DNA from: Setomelanomma holmii
Lineage: Eukaryota; Ascomycota; Dothideomycetes; Pleosporales; Phaeosphaeriaceae
DNA length: 64,000 bases
Direction of reading: 5' to 3'
NCBI GenBank assembly: GCA_010015745.1
Contig: ML978167.1
Location: 248,001-312,000 of the forward strand
The notes below the pieces were generated by a model. The model saw only the letters and a program-made list of their open reading frames with translations, was not told where the DNA came from and did not search any database. Position numbers and translations under genes: made by a program. Positions 11,264 through 22,562 of the stretch are shown here, one piece after another; position 1 is the stretch's first letter; each line of letters opens with the position of its first letter.

Positions 11264-13822
11264 GTCAAGCGTAAGCCAAACGGAAAGGCGAAGCCACATC
11301 GTTACCTCGAGGCATATACGCTCACTTTCACCGACGCCATTAGCCGATTTCTAGGCCTCAACGTCGGCACGCCGCTCCAGAGTAAGCTGTCGAAGCCCGC
11401 GATGCTGCTGTTCGATTGCGGTTTTGTGCGCAATCATCGCCCTAGCCGCCAAAGAGTTCAATGCGACACAGGAGGTCATCATCTATGCGGTGGCGACGGA
11501 CTTGTTGTCTATGATCCCAGCCAGTCTTGTGGTTGTTCTTACCATAACTATGGCCGCTGGAACCAAATGTATGGTGAAGCGCCATGTTATCGTTAGGAAT
11601 CTCAAATCGTTGGAAGCTCTTGGTGGTGTGACCGATATTTGCTCTGACAAGACCGAAACTTTGACTCAAGGCAAGATGATCGCTCGAGGTGCCTGGATGC
11701 CAGGTGTAGGAACATACACGATCGAAGACTCCACTGCGCCTCAAGATCCTACAGTCGGAAGCCTGTGCTTTCGTCCTGCAGACTCGACTCAACATATGAA
11801 CATGAAGGGCGGTGGTTCCGCATGTGGTGACATCGTACCAGCAGAAAAGCTCGGCTCAGAGATCCCCGTAGGTCTTCAGCACTTCCTCAATGTCGCATCT
11901 CTAGCCAATTTGGCGGCTGTCAAGAAGAAGGATGATGGCGTCTGGGAGGCTCACGGAGATCCGACCGAGATTGTGATCCAAGTGTTTGCGGCTCGCTTTG
12001 GTATGATCCGCAGTGATCTTGTAAAAGGCGACTCCGCGGAATGGGCTAATCTTGTCGAACTCCCGTTCGATTCTGAAACCAAACTCATGTCTGTCATCAT
12101 GCAGCACTCGAGCGGTGATCAGTATGCCTCGCCAAGGGCGCGGTCGAACGAGTGATTCAGAGCTGCACCACGTACTTCCCAGATGATGCCGAGGATCCAG
12201 TCACTATCGCAGACTTCCGAGATGAGATCTTGCGCAATATGGAAGCGTTGGCAAGTCTTGGCCTTCGTATCCTGGCCCTAGCTAGCAAGAAGTTCAATGG
12301 AAAGGCTGAAAAAGGTGGTGGGATTGACCGCGCTGCCGTCGAGTCCGACATGGTCTTCCGAGGCCTCATCGGCTTGTATGATCCTCCACGACCCGAGTCT
12401 GCTCCCGCTATACGCCAGTGACACGAAGCTAGGATTGAAGTGCATATGCTTACGGGCGATCATCCGGAGACTGCCTAGGCTAATTGCTGTCGAGGTTGGC
12501 ATCTTGCCTTCCCCTGATCGTATGAAGAAAATTGCGAAAGATGTGCCAAAGTCCTTGGTCATGACGGCTACTGAGTTTGACGATCTCACCGATGATCAGG
12601 TCGACCAGCTACAAGTGTTGCCATTGGTGGTTGCCAGATGTGCACCAAGCATCAAAGTTCGTATGATCGAGGCACTCCATCGTCGAGGACGCTTCTGCGC
12701 CATGGTAAGCAGCTTCAAGATTGTAGTACTGTTGCTTCAGCTGACGTGATTATAGACTGGAGATGGCGTCAAAGACTCTCCGTCGCTCAAACGCTCGGAC
12801 GTCGGTATTGCAATGGGTCAGGCTGGATCAGGTGTGGCTAAGGTAAGTGATCTCCACGCTTTATTTTGTAAAGCAATACTGATTTCGCTGCAGGAAGCTT
12901 CAGATATCGTATTGACCGACGACAACTTCGCATCTATCTTTGCCGCCATCGAAGAAGGTCGCCGGATCTTTGACCAACATTCAGAAGTTTGTGCTGCACG
13001 TCCTTGCTGAAAATGTCGCCCAGGCTGGTACTCTCCTTGTCAGTCTTACCTCAAAGACAGCACGGGACTGTCAGTGTTTCCACTTGCTCCCACTTGCTCC
13101 CGTACAAGTGGTGTGGATCATCAAGGCGACATCTGGTCTTCCTAACATGGGCCTTGGATTCGAGCGCGCTGTGCCCGGCGTCCTGCAGCGTTCACCTCAT
13201 TCGCTCAAGACCGGCATTTTCTCCATCGAATTCCTTGTCGACATGGTAGTCTATGGCCTATGGATCGCCTTACTGTTTCTTTCCAGCTTTGTCCTCGTCG
13301 TATACGGCTTTGGTGACGGTAGCCTCGGCAATGGATGCAACGAGCGCTACGACAAGTCTTGCAAGTTGGTATTACGTGCGCGAGCGACCACTTTTGCGTG
13401 CCTGACATGGTTCGCCTTGTCTCTAGCATGGGGGATGATCGACCGCCCTCGGTCATTCTTCCGTATGCAACCCGAATCGAAGCGGTACTTCACCCAGTGG
13501 GCGATCGATGTTTGGCGTAATCAATTCCTCTTTTGGGCTGTTATTGCCGGCTCCGTCACGCTCTTCCCTCTCATCTATATCCCGACGCTCAACACAGTAG
13601 TGTTTGAGCATGCACTGATCGATTGGGAATAGGGCATCGTGTTTGTCTCGTCATTCCTGTTGTTCCCGGGCGTGGAGGCGTGGAAATGGGGCAAGAGTAA
13701 TCTTCTATCGTCGGCAGGCACGCGAACAGCTGGGCAAGGTTGGCAAGAACATGACTATTGAGGATCGTATCTTCCGTCGCTACTATAGCACGGGGTCGGA
13801 TGTGTCAGGGGAGAAGGTGTAA
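11264..13822 (+). pseudogene. ENA-type P-type cation ATPase relic (truncated, several lesions)
   Basis: ENA (type IID) ATPases export Na+/K+ at the plasma membrane. Homology begins abruptly at KRKPNGKAKPHRYLEAYTL, so the first membrane segments and the actuator domain are missing. Recognisable parts: LNVGTPLQSKLSK, the phosphorylation region ICSDKTETLTQGKM (DKTGTLT expected, so Gly is replaced by Glu), MLTGDHPETA, TGDGVKDSPSLK, and the C-terminal membrane region to RRYYSTGSDVSGEKV. Lesions seen: loss of two bases near 11414, loss of one base near 12129, TGA at 12419-12421, TAG at 12476-12478, and an extra base near 12973. Two introns (after GRFCAM and after GSGVAK) keep canonical borders. This is clearly a dead gene. 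The family name rests on the overall match to fungal ENA proteins. Confidence 0.9.
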
Positions 13823-14264
13823 GGACGGAAGTGTGGTAGGGGAATGGGAGAAGCAATGCGCTCAAGAAATCATTGCGTGGCTTTCAACAAGGTCTAGACG
13901 TTACCAGTTCAACATCGGGCAACATCGAAATTGTAATTAATATATTGCGTTCATGGCTTAGCATCTGAGAGATCAAGGCATCAAAGTACCAACTATTACC
14001 ACATTGAGGTACACTCAACCTTGAATTCTTCCTTACAACTCTCTACGCAGATATGACCCAGCAGGGTCATGGGGCTGTGCGCTTGTTGTGATTTCTGTGG
14101 GCATGAGCAGCGAGACCTCAAGGCGAGCCGTGACGGTGAAGTGACAGTGTATGCAAACACGCCACTTCCTACAACTCCTCATATTGTGTGATTCGAACCC
14201 GCTCAAACTCTCTCATCACCCCCTCAACTACATCTCTTCGCCTGAACCATCACCACTTCTAAAG
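13823..14264. other. Intergenic, nothing recognised
   Basis: About 0.44 kb between the ATPase relic and the repeat-containing locus. It is partly AT-rich near 13930-13950, and no gene is seen. Confidence 0.45.
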
Positions 14265-16355
14265 CATGGGCTGCTACCGACCCAAATACCCATCCGAAAC
14301 CTACGCCCCCGACCGCGGTCCCCGGCCACGTCCTCGTCCCCTCACACGCCGCCAGTCCCTGTTTCCTTCACCCTCTCCACCGCCACAAAATCTCAGCCCA
14401 GAGCGCTCGCCCTGGTCGTTCGACAGCTAGACCGGTGACGTGCTGCGCAACGGCAAGCCGTTGAAGCCGTGGGAGCGCAACCTTGCACTGCTGGCCACAC
14501 GGTATCCGGAGCATTTCGAACTCGATGCTGACCAGGCGGTATTCGAAGGCGCGGTCGTCAGGTTCTAACGGAGAAGTATCGGGAATTGGTCTCGTTGGTG
14601 GGGGAGTGGCCGCTTGACGTGACAAAGTTAGAGCATTCACCAGAAGTGAAAGCCGGATCACGGGACGCGCGGGTACAAAATCATGAACCTCACGAACTTG
14701 AAATACCCATCAGCGAAATGATGCCCGCATCAACTTCGCACAACTCAACCACCGACGACTCAATTGTCCGCAGCTCGCTCTCAGCCGTCTTTACCGACAA
14801 CTCTCCTTGGACTTGCGACAAGGCAACGGGTGACATTTTTGCCGTTGGCGAGCTGCTCACGAACAGCGAGCGCAACCTGGTCATTCTAGCTAGTCGACAC
14901 CCAGAAAACTTCAAGGGCGACGCCGTCCCTAAAGGTTTACCACCACTCACAGGCTGGGAGCGCGAGCTGGTGAAAGCAGCTAAAAAATTCTCGATTGACT
15001 TCAAGAACATTGCGGATTTCTACCCAAAACATTGCCCGCCGCCGCCGCAGGTGCAGAAGAAGAAGTCGAAGAGCCAGATCGAAGTTGATAACGACATGTC
15101 AGGACCGAAGCGCCAGCCTCTCCCCGCCATCCCAATCGATCGCGCCCCTTGGGGCCTCAAGCCGCGCAGCGAAGAAATCTTCGTCAGTGGCAAGCCTCTG
15201 CCATTTTTCGAGCGGCGTCTAGTATTCCTCGCACCGGCGTATCCCGAGCGCTTCACCGAAGCAGGACAATTCAGAGCCAAGGGCGAACCCACGCTGACGG
15301 GTTGGGAGCTCGAGCTTGTTCGTGCGGCGCGCAAGTTTCCGATTGAACATGGAGATGTGTCGAATGAGCAGAAGCGGTACTCTGAAGTTGATAGGCAGGT
15401 GCCGTCGGAGGGATTGAGGGAGGCCATTGAGCAGGTTCGACGGCGTGGGGAGAAGGTTGGAGAGAGTGGAGGTGTGGGCATGGCTTCACCTCATATTCCA
15501 TCCGCCACGAAAACCAAACCTGATTCAAACGCGCCTTGGAATAGGAAGGCGCCTCAACACCCCGCTTCCTACGCCCGCCCTCGTCCTGGGGAACCCTTCT
15601 GGCAGTTCAAGAAGCGTGTTCTTAGTAATGCACATGCATACTACGGCCACCGCTATCCCCGCACAAAACACTACGACCTCATCACATCTGCCGTCACACC
15701 GACGCGCACCCTCGCAAGCACGCTGTGGCGCGCTACCCTGATTGTTTACCCAGAACCAGGTCGCCGTGAGTGGCAGGTGCTTTATAGGAGCAATGTGTGT
15801 CCGACGGTCGAAGATGCGGCATTCGAGATCAAGTTCTGGATTGAAGAGGACATGAGTGGTGTGCTAGATGGGATGCGGAATGGTGAGGTTTGGGTGGTTG
15901 ATAAAAACAATAGGAAAAAGAAGCGGAAGGATGATGAGGGCGGTAAGATGGATGGCGTTGAGATGGGAAAAGAGAATGAGAAGAAGGAGGATGAGACGAC
16001 AAAGGAGAAGGAGGCGACCAAGGCTAAGGAGAAGCTGATGGCACTCGATGTCAGCGAACTGGGTTCTGACCCAAAGGATGAAGCGGCCGTAGAGAACGAT
16101 GCGACGAAGCCCACAACCTCAGACCTGAAGCGCAAATCGCACGGCACCGACGACGACGAAGAGGAACGCAAGAAGGCCTACAGAATTGGCGAGGAGGAGC
16201 GCGTCTTTGTCGGCGACGTTACACCTGCATCCGCGGGGACACTCATTGCTAAAAAGAAGCTTGATTACCTCGATCAGATTGCACCTGCATCTATGGGGGC
16301 ACTGACGGGTGAGGAGGATAGATCTGTGCATCAATCTGTATATGGTGGCGACTAG
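14265..16355 (+). pseudogene. Uncharacterised gene with three internal repeats; 5' part broken
   Basis: I do not recognise this family. An upstream ATG (14265) opens MGCYRPKYPSETYAPDRG and a proline/arginine-rich stretch, then a first repeat RSPWSFDS interrupted by TAG at 14428-14430. The frame changes near 14555-14570, after which a 589-codon open frame (from 14586) runs to the stop. Two further repeat copies lie in it: NSPWTCDKATGDIFAVGELL...TGWERELVKAAKKF and APWGLKPRSEEIFVSGKPL...TGWELELVRAARKF. The pattern is PW, x-G-x-x-L, E-R-x-L, Y/H-P-E-x-F, TGWE-x-ELV-x-AA-x-KF. A conserved-looking block around PFWQFKKRVLSNAHAYYGHRYP and RATLIVYPEPGRREWQVLY follows, then a Lys/Glu-rich tail resembling a nuclear localisation signal. 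A shorter protein starting at 14586 cannot be excluded. Confidence 0.55.
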
Positions 16356-17330
16356 AGTGCTGGAAGTAGATAGGATGCTCGTCTCAAGGTAGTGCAAGGC
16401 AATGTGTCTGGATGATGGCCACAGCAGGCATTGGTGGGACTCTGTAAGAGCAGCGTTCAGGACCAAATGCTTGCATTCGGCTGTCATATACTCAGCGGAT
16501 CCAACTGAACAAGATTAAGAAGGAGAAGCGACGAAAGGTTTCTGCGGTGCGTATATGTAGAGTTAGACCAAAAAGAAAATCAAAAACGTACAACAGCGTT
16601 TCCTGTTTACGGTAACCTCCTGACAGGCTTCCGTTGGCGGTCTGGACTGTCGCAATTCTGGCTGCGCCGCTTGGTTCAGCCATTTATGCATGCTCATGGA
16701 GACAAGGGACCAAGCCTTTAAAGCAGCGAGGCGGCGCCTAAGTGATTGGATGCAGTGCCACATGTGTGACATGCCAGCGCGAGGGGCAAGCACGTGCTTC
16801 TGTCATCGAGAGAATAGAAGTCGCAAGGACCGCGAGGATTAACAGCCCCAGAGTGCTTGCTATCTGGCTTGCGCGGTGCGACCTTCGCAGTCCGTCACGT
16901 GCGTGCAGGGATATGGCTAGCCGCCAGCGTCAGAGGTACCGTCAAGGGACACGAGCACACAACATATGGTACAGCATATGAGCTGTAACACCCTCTCGAC
17001 ATTTACCTGCTTGCGAGTGTCCCCCGCAAATTTCTGCGGACTTACAACAACCTCAAGATACATCACTAAGAACTAAAATATTCCAAAGTTGAGGTAGTGT
17101 TTAGTAGAGTTTTAGCATAGTAGCCGACTCGCCTGTGTGGCCGACTCGCTCGTGGGGTACGTTACTAATTACCGGTAGCTCTAGCTCTCTAACTAGTGCG
17201 GCACAGTTCTGTTCTTTCCCCCTTCGACAATTTACGCCTGCACGACCACCTCATCCTCAGCTATACACTAGGTCTACCATCCCTTACATAATAGGGTACT
17301 GAAACGTGGCCTTTTGTGCTTTGCGTCGAC
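16356..17330. other. Intergenic, nothing recognised
   Basis: Almost 1 kb. The part near 17030-17290 is relatively AT-rich and rich in short direct words, but no gene, RNA or mobile element is evident. Confidence 0.45.
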
Positions 17331-18281
17331 ATGACGGCCTATCCGCAAATCTCCCTTGCGGAACTCCCAGATAGCTCCCAGCCGCACATGGACTTTCTTG
17401 ATTCAACATGGTTCAAGACACATGGTCGAATACGACACTTCCCAACACCCGAGCACTTACAATCTCTCTTTAAGCCGCACCAGCTTCCCCATCCGGTGAG
17501 ATTCGAGGACCTGGGTCTCATCGTCAAATTCGGGTCACATATATCTATAACCGAGGCGATCAATCTTTGAGCCATTCGCCGAGTCTTCCAAGATGTGATT
17601 CCGGTGCCTGAAGTTTATGGATGGAGAGTTCTCGAGCAGGAAGGAAAGACCCGCGAAGTCTTTATCTACATGCAACTCGTCCAGGGGCCCACGCTCGAAC
17701 AACAGTGGCCTGAGCTGTCTGCTACTGACAAACAAACGATCTGTAGCGATCTACGTGCCAAGGTGTCTTGTCTTCGCAGTCTTCAGGACAGCGAATCACA
17801 GCAAGTCATTGGTAAGCCTTTTAGGTAGACAGGTACGACATTCCTAAATCCTTATAGGATCTATATGTCATGGTCTGCGCCAGATCTCTGCCTCGAGCGT
17901 TTACCTTTGCTGAGGCCGTTTCCCTCTCGTGTTGTCTTCCACGACTGGATTCCCTGGTTGTGGCGACGGCATGTTCCTGATCCATGGAGCATCGAAGACC
18001 CGTGGAGGGACTTACTTCCAGACAACGGACCTATTGTTTTCACGCATGGTGATCTGCGTCCAGCTAACATCATCGTCACCGCCACGAGTCCTGTTAAGAT
18101 TGTTGCAATTCTTGATTGGGAGCAGGCAGGTTGGTTTCCAGACTACTGGGAAGACTGTAAAGCCAGGTTCACAGCATCATATAGTGGAGAGTGGCGTGGC
18201 TGGATTGATCAGTTTTTGGATCTTCATACGGAAGCTTTGGAGGCATTCGATTTCTACACGTGCACACTTGGTCGATTTTAA
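17331..18281 (+). pseudogene. APH-fold phosphotransferase relic
   Basis: Aminoglycoside-phosphotransferase-fold enzymes phosphorylate small molecules or act as protein-kinase-like proteins. Fungi have many of unknown substrate. The catalytic motif FTHGDLRPANIIV and the metal-binding ILDWEQAGW are intact. The N-lobe is readable from MTAYPQISLAELPDS. A TGA at 17568-17570 interrupts EAINL-stop-AIRRVFQDVIPVPEVYGW, where family members usually have Trp, so a TGG to TGA change is the simplest reading. An intron at 17812-17857 (GTAAGC...TATAG) joins QQVIG to GSICHG, but the frame must then shift by one within about 25 bases to reach the DLCLERLPLLRPFPSRVV frame. Two lesions in otherwise clean coding sequence support a recent pseudogene. 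Confidence 0.75.
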
Positions 18282-19613
18282 ATTTTTCCTCTTAGGGCGA
18301 AAGTCTAGTTTTTGATAGCACGTCAACCTACCTAGTGGTACAAGTTATTGTCGGCTGAAAACAACTGGTAATTACATCGCGATTGTCCGAGAAACGCAGG
18401 ATAAATATTTCGAAAAATAAAGAGCTACCTCTTGATTGTGCTCGCTGTGTGTACTTTGATGCGGGCTAACAACGGTATTGTCCAAGAGTCAAGACTACGT
18501 TTGACAACTGGACCCTTGGCTCGGTACTCGTGGTAGCGTATCTAGGTACCTAAGTTCCTGAATTGGTGACAATGGAAAGTGACATCAGCTGTGCATATAG
18601 CATCGAAGTCGCCGTTCAGATCTCTGGAGTCGACCCTGGCAAGCTACACATCCGCTCAGCAAGATTTGTAACAAATGTACTATTCGCCGACATGGCGTAA
18701 GACAGAACCGAAGTCGTTCGTTGGAGTAGCGTGGCAGCCCACGGAGTTTCAATAAATGTTCCGAGCAGGATTTTGACGTGTGGATCGTGGTGGCTAAACC
18801 AATTAGGTAATTGGCGTAGGGATTTGTATACGTCTTTGAGCTTCTCTGCCTCGGAACGTCCGGCTCGTCTCATCACCCCACATCACGGTTTCTGTGGTTG
18901 TAGAGGTGCCTAGTCCGACTTTGCCTAAGGCCTGTATCCTGGCAGCGAAGGGAAGACTGCAGAGTCGCCGCAAACGACACTCTCGGGCAGTCTTTGTGTG
19001 CTCTGCGTTGCGGTGCCACCAACTCGCATGTTACGGCTGCTGCGAAATGCTTTGGCGACAAGATGAGATGGCAAGAAGGAGAGGATGCACGAGTCAATTT
19101 CATAGATGCAGCGGTAGCACCCGTGTGATGTACGCTAAGCATTCTGGTCCAAGTCGGCACTGCGGGATGACGATCATGCTCGTTGGTGTTGAACGCGTGA
19201 GGCCAAGCTACCGAATTCTGATGACGTCGCGGTTAGTGCTGCGCGAGGCAGCAGAGCCGACATGAAAAAGCCATCCATTGTCCAGCACACGACGTCGAGC
19301 AATTGTGTTTCATTTCGAGAGCAGAGCCCGAAGCCCAAACACCTCACTTTGTGCAACAGGAGATCGACGACACCAAGTCCGTTCGGGCAGTACCAATCCG
19401 GCTGCGCCTCAAAATCTGCCTTCCCGTTGCCCTCTAGTGCGTTTGCACACGTCATAGTCAGCCACAACCTCCGCGCTGCTGCCACCGCGCAGGATCGTGT
19501 TTGCAGAAGTTCGGAAGCTCTTCCGCCGTCGAGGACATCTCGCATATATCCTCCCAGGTCCGCTGTCGCTGCTCCAGCTTAGCAACAGGCAATAAGCCGG
19601 ACAGACACGCGCC
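18282..19613. other. Intergenic, nothing recognised
   Basis: About 1.3 kb containing the promoter and 5' leader of the Slm1-like gene. Overlapping short frames show no domain. I see no tRNA or repeat. Confidence 0.45.
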
Positions 19614-22562
19614 ATGGCGGCCCGCCGACCAGTTACCCCCTCGGCCTCTTACAACCCTGTACCTAACATCGACGACCCCTCGCATCTTAGCAGAGGCTAC
19701 GGCTCTTCCTCGCATTTGAACAATGTCGCAGTGAATGACTATGCAAACGACAACTATGGCACCAGCGCGCCGGATGAGCGCAGAGGCAGGGGCAGAGTCG
19801 AGGAGGTCTTCGATGCGCGCACTCGCGGCTCTTCGGTCCTCGAAGGAGATCTTCCCCAGCGCTCTGCGTCGAGAGCTTCCCGGGCATCATCGACCCTGAA
19901 CCAGGGCTCAGCACCATCGCGTAGCGGCACACTGAAGAAAAAGGGCTCGGTCAAGAGGACTGGCAGCATCAAGCGCAGCGGCAGCCGGCGAAGCATGCAC
20001 GCGGGCAGTATCCGAGGCGTGCCCATCGATGATCAGGAGCGCGGGTATGATCGCGAGGACAGCGTCTTCTACACGCCGGTCCCGACCAAGGGCTCGCCTA
20101 CCGAAGTGCTGGCCGACCGGTTCCAGAGTACGTATAACATACGCGACATGGTATGAACGTGGACTGACGTTCGACAGCTTGGCGAAAGTTTCTCAAGGAC
20201 CTCATCACCTACTTTCGCGAGGTATCTTCCTCATATGAGCACCGGGCCAAAAGCCTGCTCAAGGTCTCCAACCTCATCAACAACACCAATGCACCCGCTG
20301 CCCTCTTGACCGAAGGCGGACTCAACGACGCCAATCGTATCCTGCGCGACTTTCACAAGCAGGCAATCGTGGAAGCCAACAAGGCGCGTGACATCGAGTC
20401 CGATGTGATCAACCAGTTGAGCGGCCTCAGAGCCGACCTGGCGCAGAAGATCAAGGAGATCAAGTCTCTCTCTGGTGACTTCAAGAACAACGTTGAAAAG
20501 GAAAAGGAGACCACGAGGAAGTGCGTGACAGCGCTCGAGGAAGCGTTGGCTTTGGTCGACTCTGACCCCACGGCTGTTGCCGGCAAGGGCGACCCATACG
20601 TGGTCCGCTTGGGCGTCGAACGCCAGGTCGAGAGGCAGATTGACGAGGAGAACTATCTCCATAGGGTATGTTGGCACAATATAAAAGTCCATGAACTTTC
20701 CTAACAAGCGCAGGCCTACCTCAACCTCGAGAATTCCGGTCGCGAGCTCGAATCCATTGTAGTTGGAGAGATTCAGAAGGCGTACAATGCTCTTGCGAGT
20801 ATTCTCAAGCGTGATGCGGACGAGATGTACTCGACCGTTGAGAAACTACGAAGTGGCCCCATTGCCTTGCCTCGGGACAGCGAGTGGTCTGTCTTCGTAA
20901 AGAGCGACCCGCACTTCGTCAACCCCGAACTGCCTCTTCGTAGGCTCGAGGACATCGAATATCCTGGCAAGCATCACCCAGCAACGACTGAGGTCAGGGC
21001 CGGTATGCTCGAGAGGAAGAGCAAGTATTTGAAAAGCTACACTCCCGGATGGTATGTCTATAGCAATTGGTCTCAACTCTTCTAAACTAACGCGTCTTAG
21101 GTACGTTCTGTCGCCTACTCACATCCACGAGTTCAAGTCCGCCGATCGCATTTACACCCAGCCGCCCGTCATGTCTCTGTATCTCCCGGATCAGAAGCTT
21201 GGATCGCGCTCTCAGCCAGGAAGCTCATCCCACAAGTTTGTCATCAAGGGCCGTCAGACCGGCTCTATGCATCGCGGCCATACTTGGGTCTTCCGCGCCG
21301 AGACATACGAGACGATGCTTGCTTGGTACGATGACATCAAGAACTTGACCGAGAAGAGTGGCGAGGAGCGCAACGCCTTTGTGCGTCGACATGCCAGCAT
21401 CAGAAGCACCAGCGTTGGCAGCGCCCGCTCTGCAAGTTCCGACGGAGCTCTCGAGGAAGACGAAGCGGACGCCGTACCGTACAGCGCCAACCACTCGCTA
21501 GCGAACCAGGCCGTGAGGGAAGAGACACCCGCCAGGCCATCTCCAGGTGGGCGGTTCCCATCCGATCTGAATGTCAATCGTAACTTACAAGCGCCTCTCT
21601 CGCCTTCTAGCGGCAGCTCAGAAATCGGCCATGATCTAGGAACCGCAGCTGGAGGTCCCCAACAGGACGTACACCCGATGTATCTCGCCACTTCGCCAGG
21701 CTACCAGCACGCTGAGTCTGTCACGCCAGTCCAGCAGCAGGAGTATCCCGCCTCGTCTTACGTGAACTCGTACCCACCCACCCAACAACCATACCAAACC
21801 ACGAATGCGCAAACCGAACACTACGCACCAGCTCCGCAGGCCTACCAAAGCCAGCCGCAGCCTACCAGCACGTATGCGCCAACACCGCAACAATACCAGA
21901 CTCAGCCTACTTACACTGAGCCATCCGCATTCGAGCGTCATGACAGCACCTATGGTGGCTGGATGGCACCTGCAGCAGGCGGAGCAATTGGTGGAGCAGC
22001 GGCTGGAGCCCTGGCAACTGATGCCTACAAGCGCCACCAGATGGAGCAGAAAGAACGCGCTCAACAGCAGGAGCTTAACGATCAAGCACAGCTGCAGAAC
22101 CAAGCTCAGCATTATCCTGTCCAGACGTCTCTTCTAGCTACTGGGGTCATCGGCGCAGCGCCAGCCGTCCCTGAGCGCGACCCTGGTCACCACGCACCAA
22201 CAACCCTTGAGGCGATGGGTACCACAACATCTGGCATCCACCCAACACTGATCCCCGCTCCCGTCATCGCCGCTGGTGCTACACGCGAGCCTACACATGC
22301 GCCTGTGGAACGTGCTCTCGCAACTCCATCAACTGCCGACACGTCTTTTTTAGATGATTCTGAAGTGGGTGCCGCCGTTCCTGCCTCAGGCAAGACGATC
22401 AACGGCGGACCTGTCCCAGTCGAGCTTGTTGAAGTAGCGGAAGCTCAGGCTCATCCAGGCGTCCACCGTACGAACACGGACATCAGCGTTAGTGACCTGC
22501 ATGTCCCTGGCGAGTATCCAAAAGGGCAAGCAGTGAAGGTTCCTGCTCCTCTGCAGGAGTGA
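19614..22562 (+). CDS. SLM1: Slm1/Slm2-like BAR-PH domain protein
   Basis: Slm proteins bind PI(4,5)P2 at the plasma membrane near eisosomes, are TORC2 targets, and link stress to sphingolipid synthesis (established in yeast). Four exons (19614-20127, 20178-20665, 20714-21051, 21101-22562) give about 933 residues in one frame. Residues 1-170 are Ser/Arg-rich. Residues 170-410 are helical and BAR-like (WRKFLKDLITYFREVSSSYE, QKIKEIKSLSGDF). The PH domain spans about 430-535 (AGMLERKSKYLKSYTPGWYV, VIKGRQTGSMHRGHTWVFRA). The last 400 residues are Gln/Pro/Tyr-rich low complexity with a Gly/Ala patch, much longer than the yeast tail as I remember it. The ATG sits in a good context (gccATGG). Introns have GTACGT/GTATGT donors. 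Confidence 0.9.

Noticed and set aside
3615..17570. Recoding of TGA as Trp
   Set aside because: TGA appears at likely Trp positions in more than one locus, but intact genes such as FKS1, LCB1 and the GH72 gene use TGG for Trp, and the affected loci have other lesions; ordinary nonsense mutation is simpler.
18616..18876. Minus-strand open frame of 86 codons
   Set aside because: No domain, no joinable exon and no coding bias that separates it from surrounding non-coding sequence.
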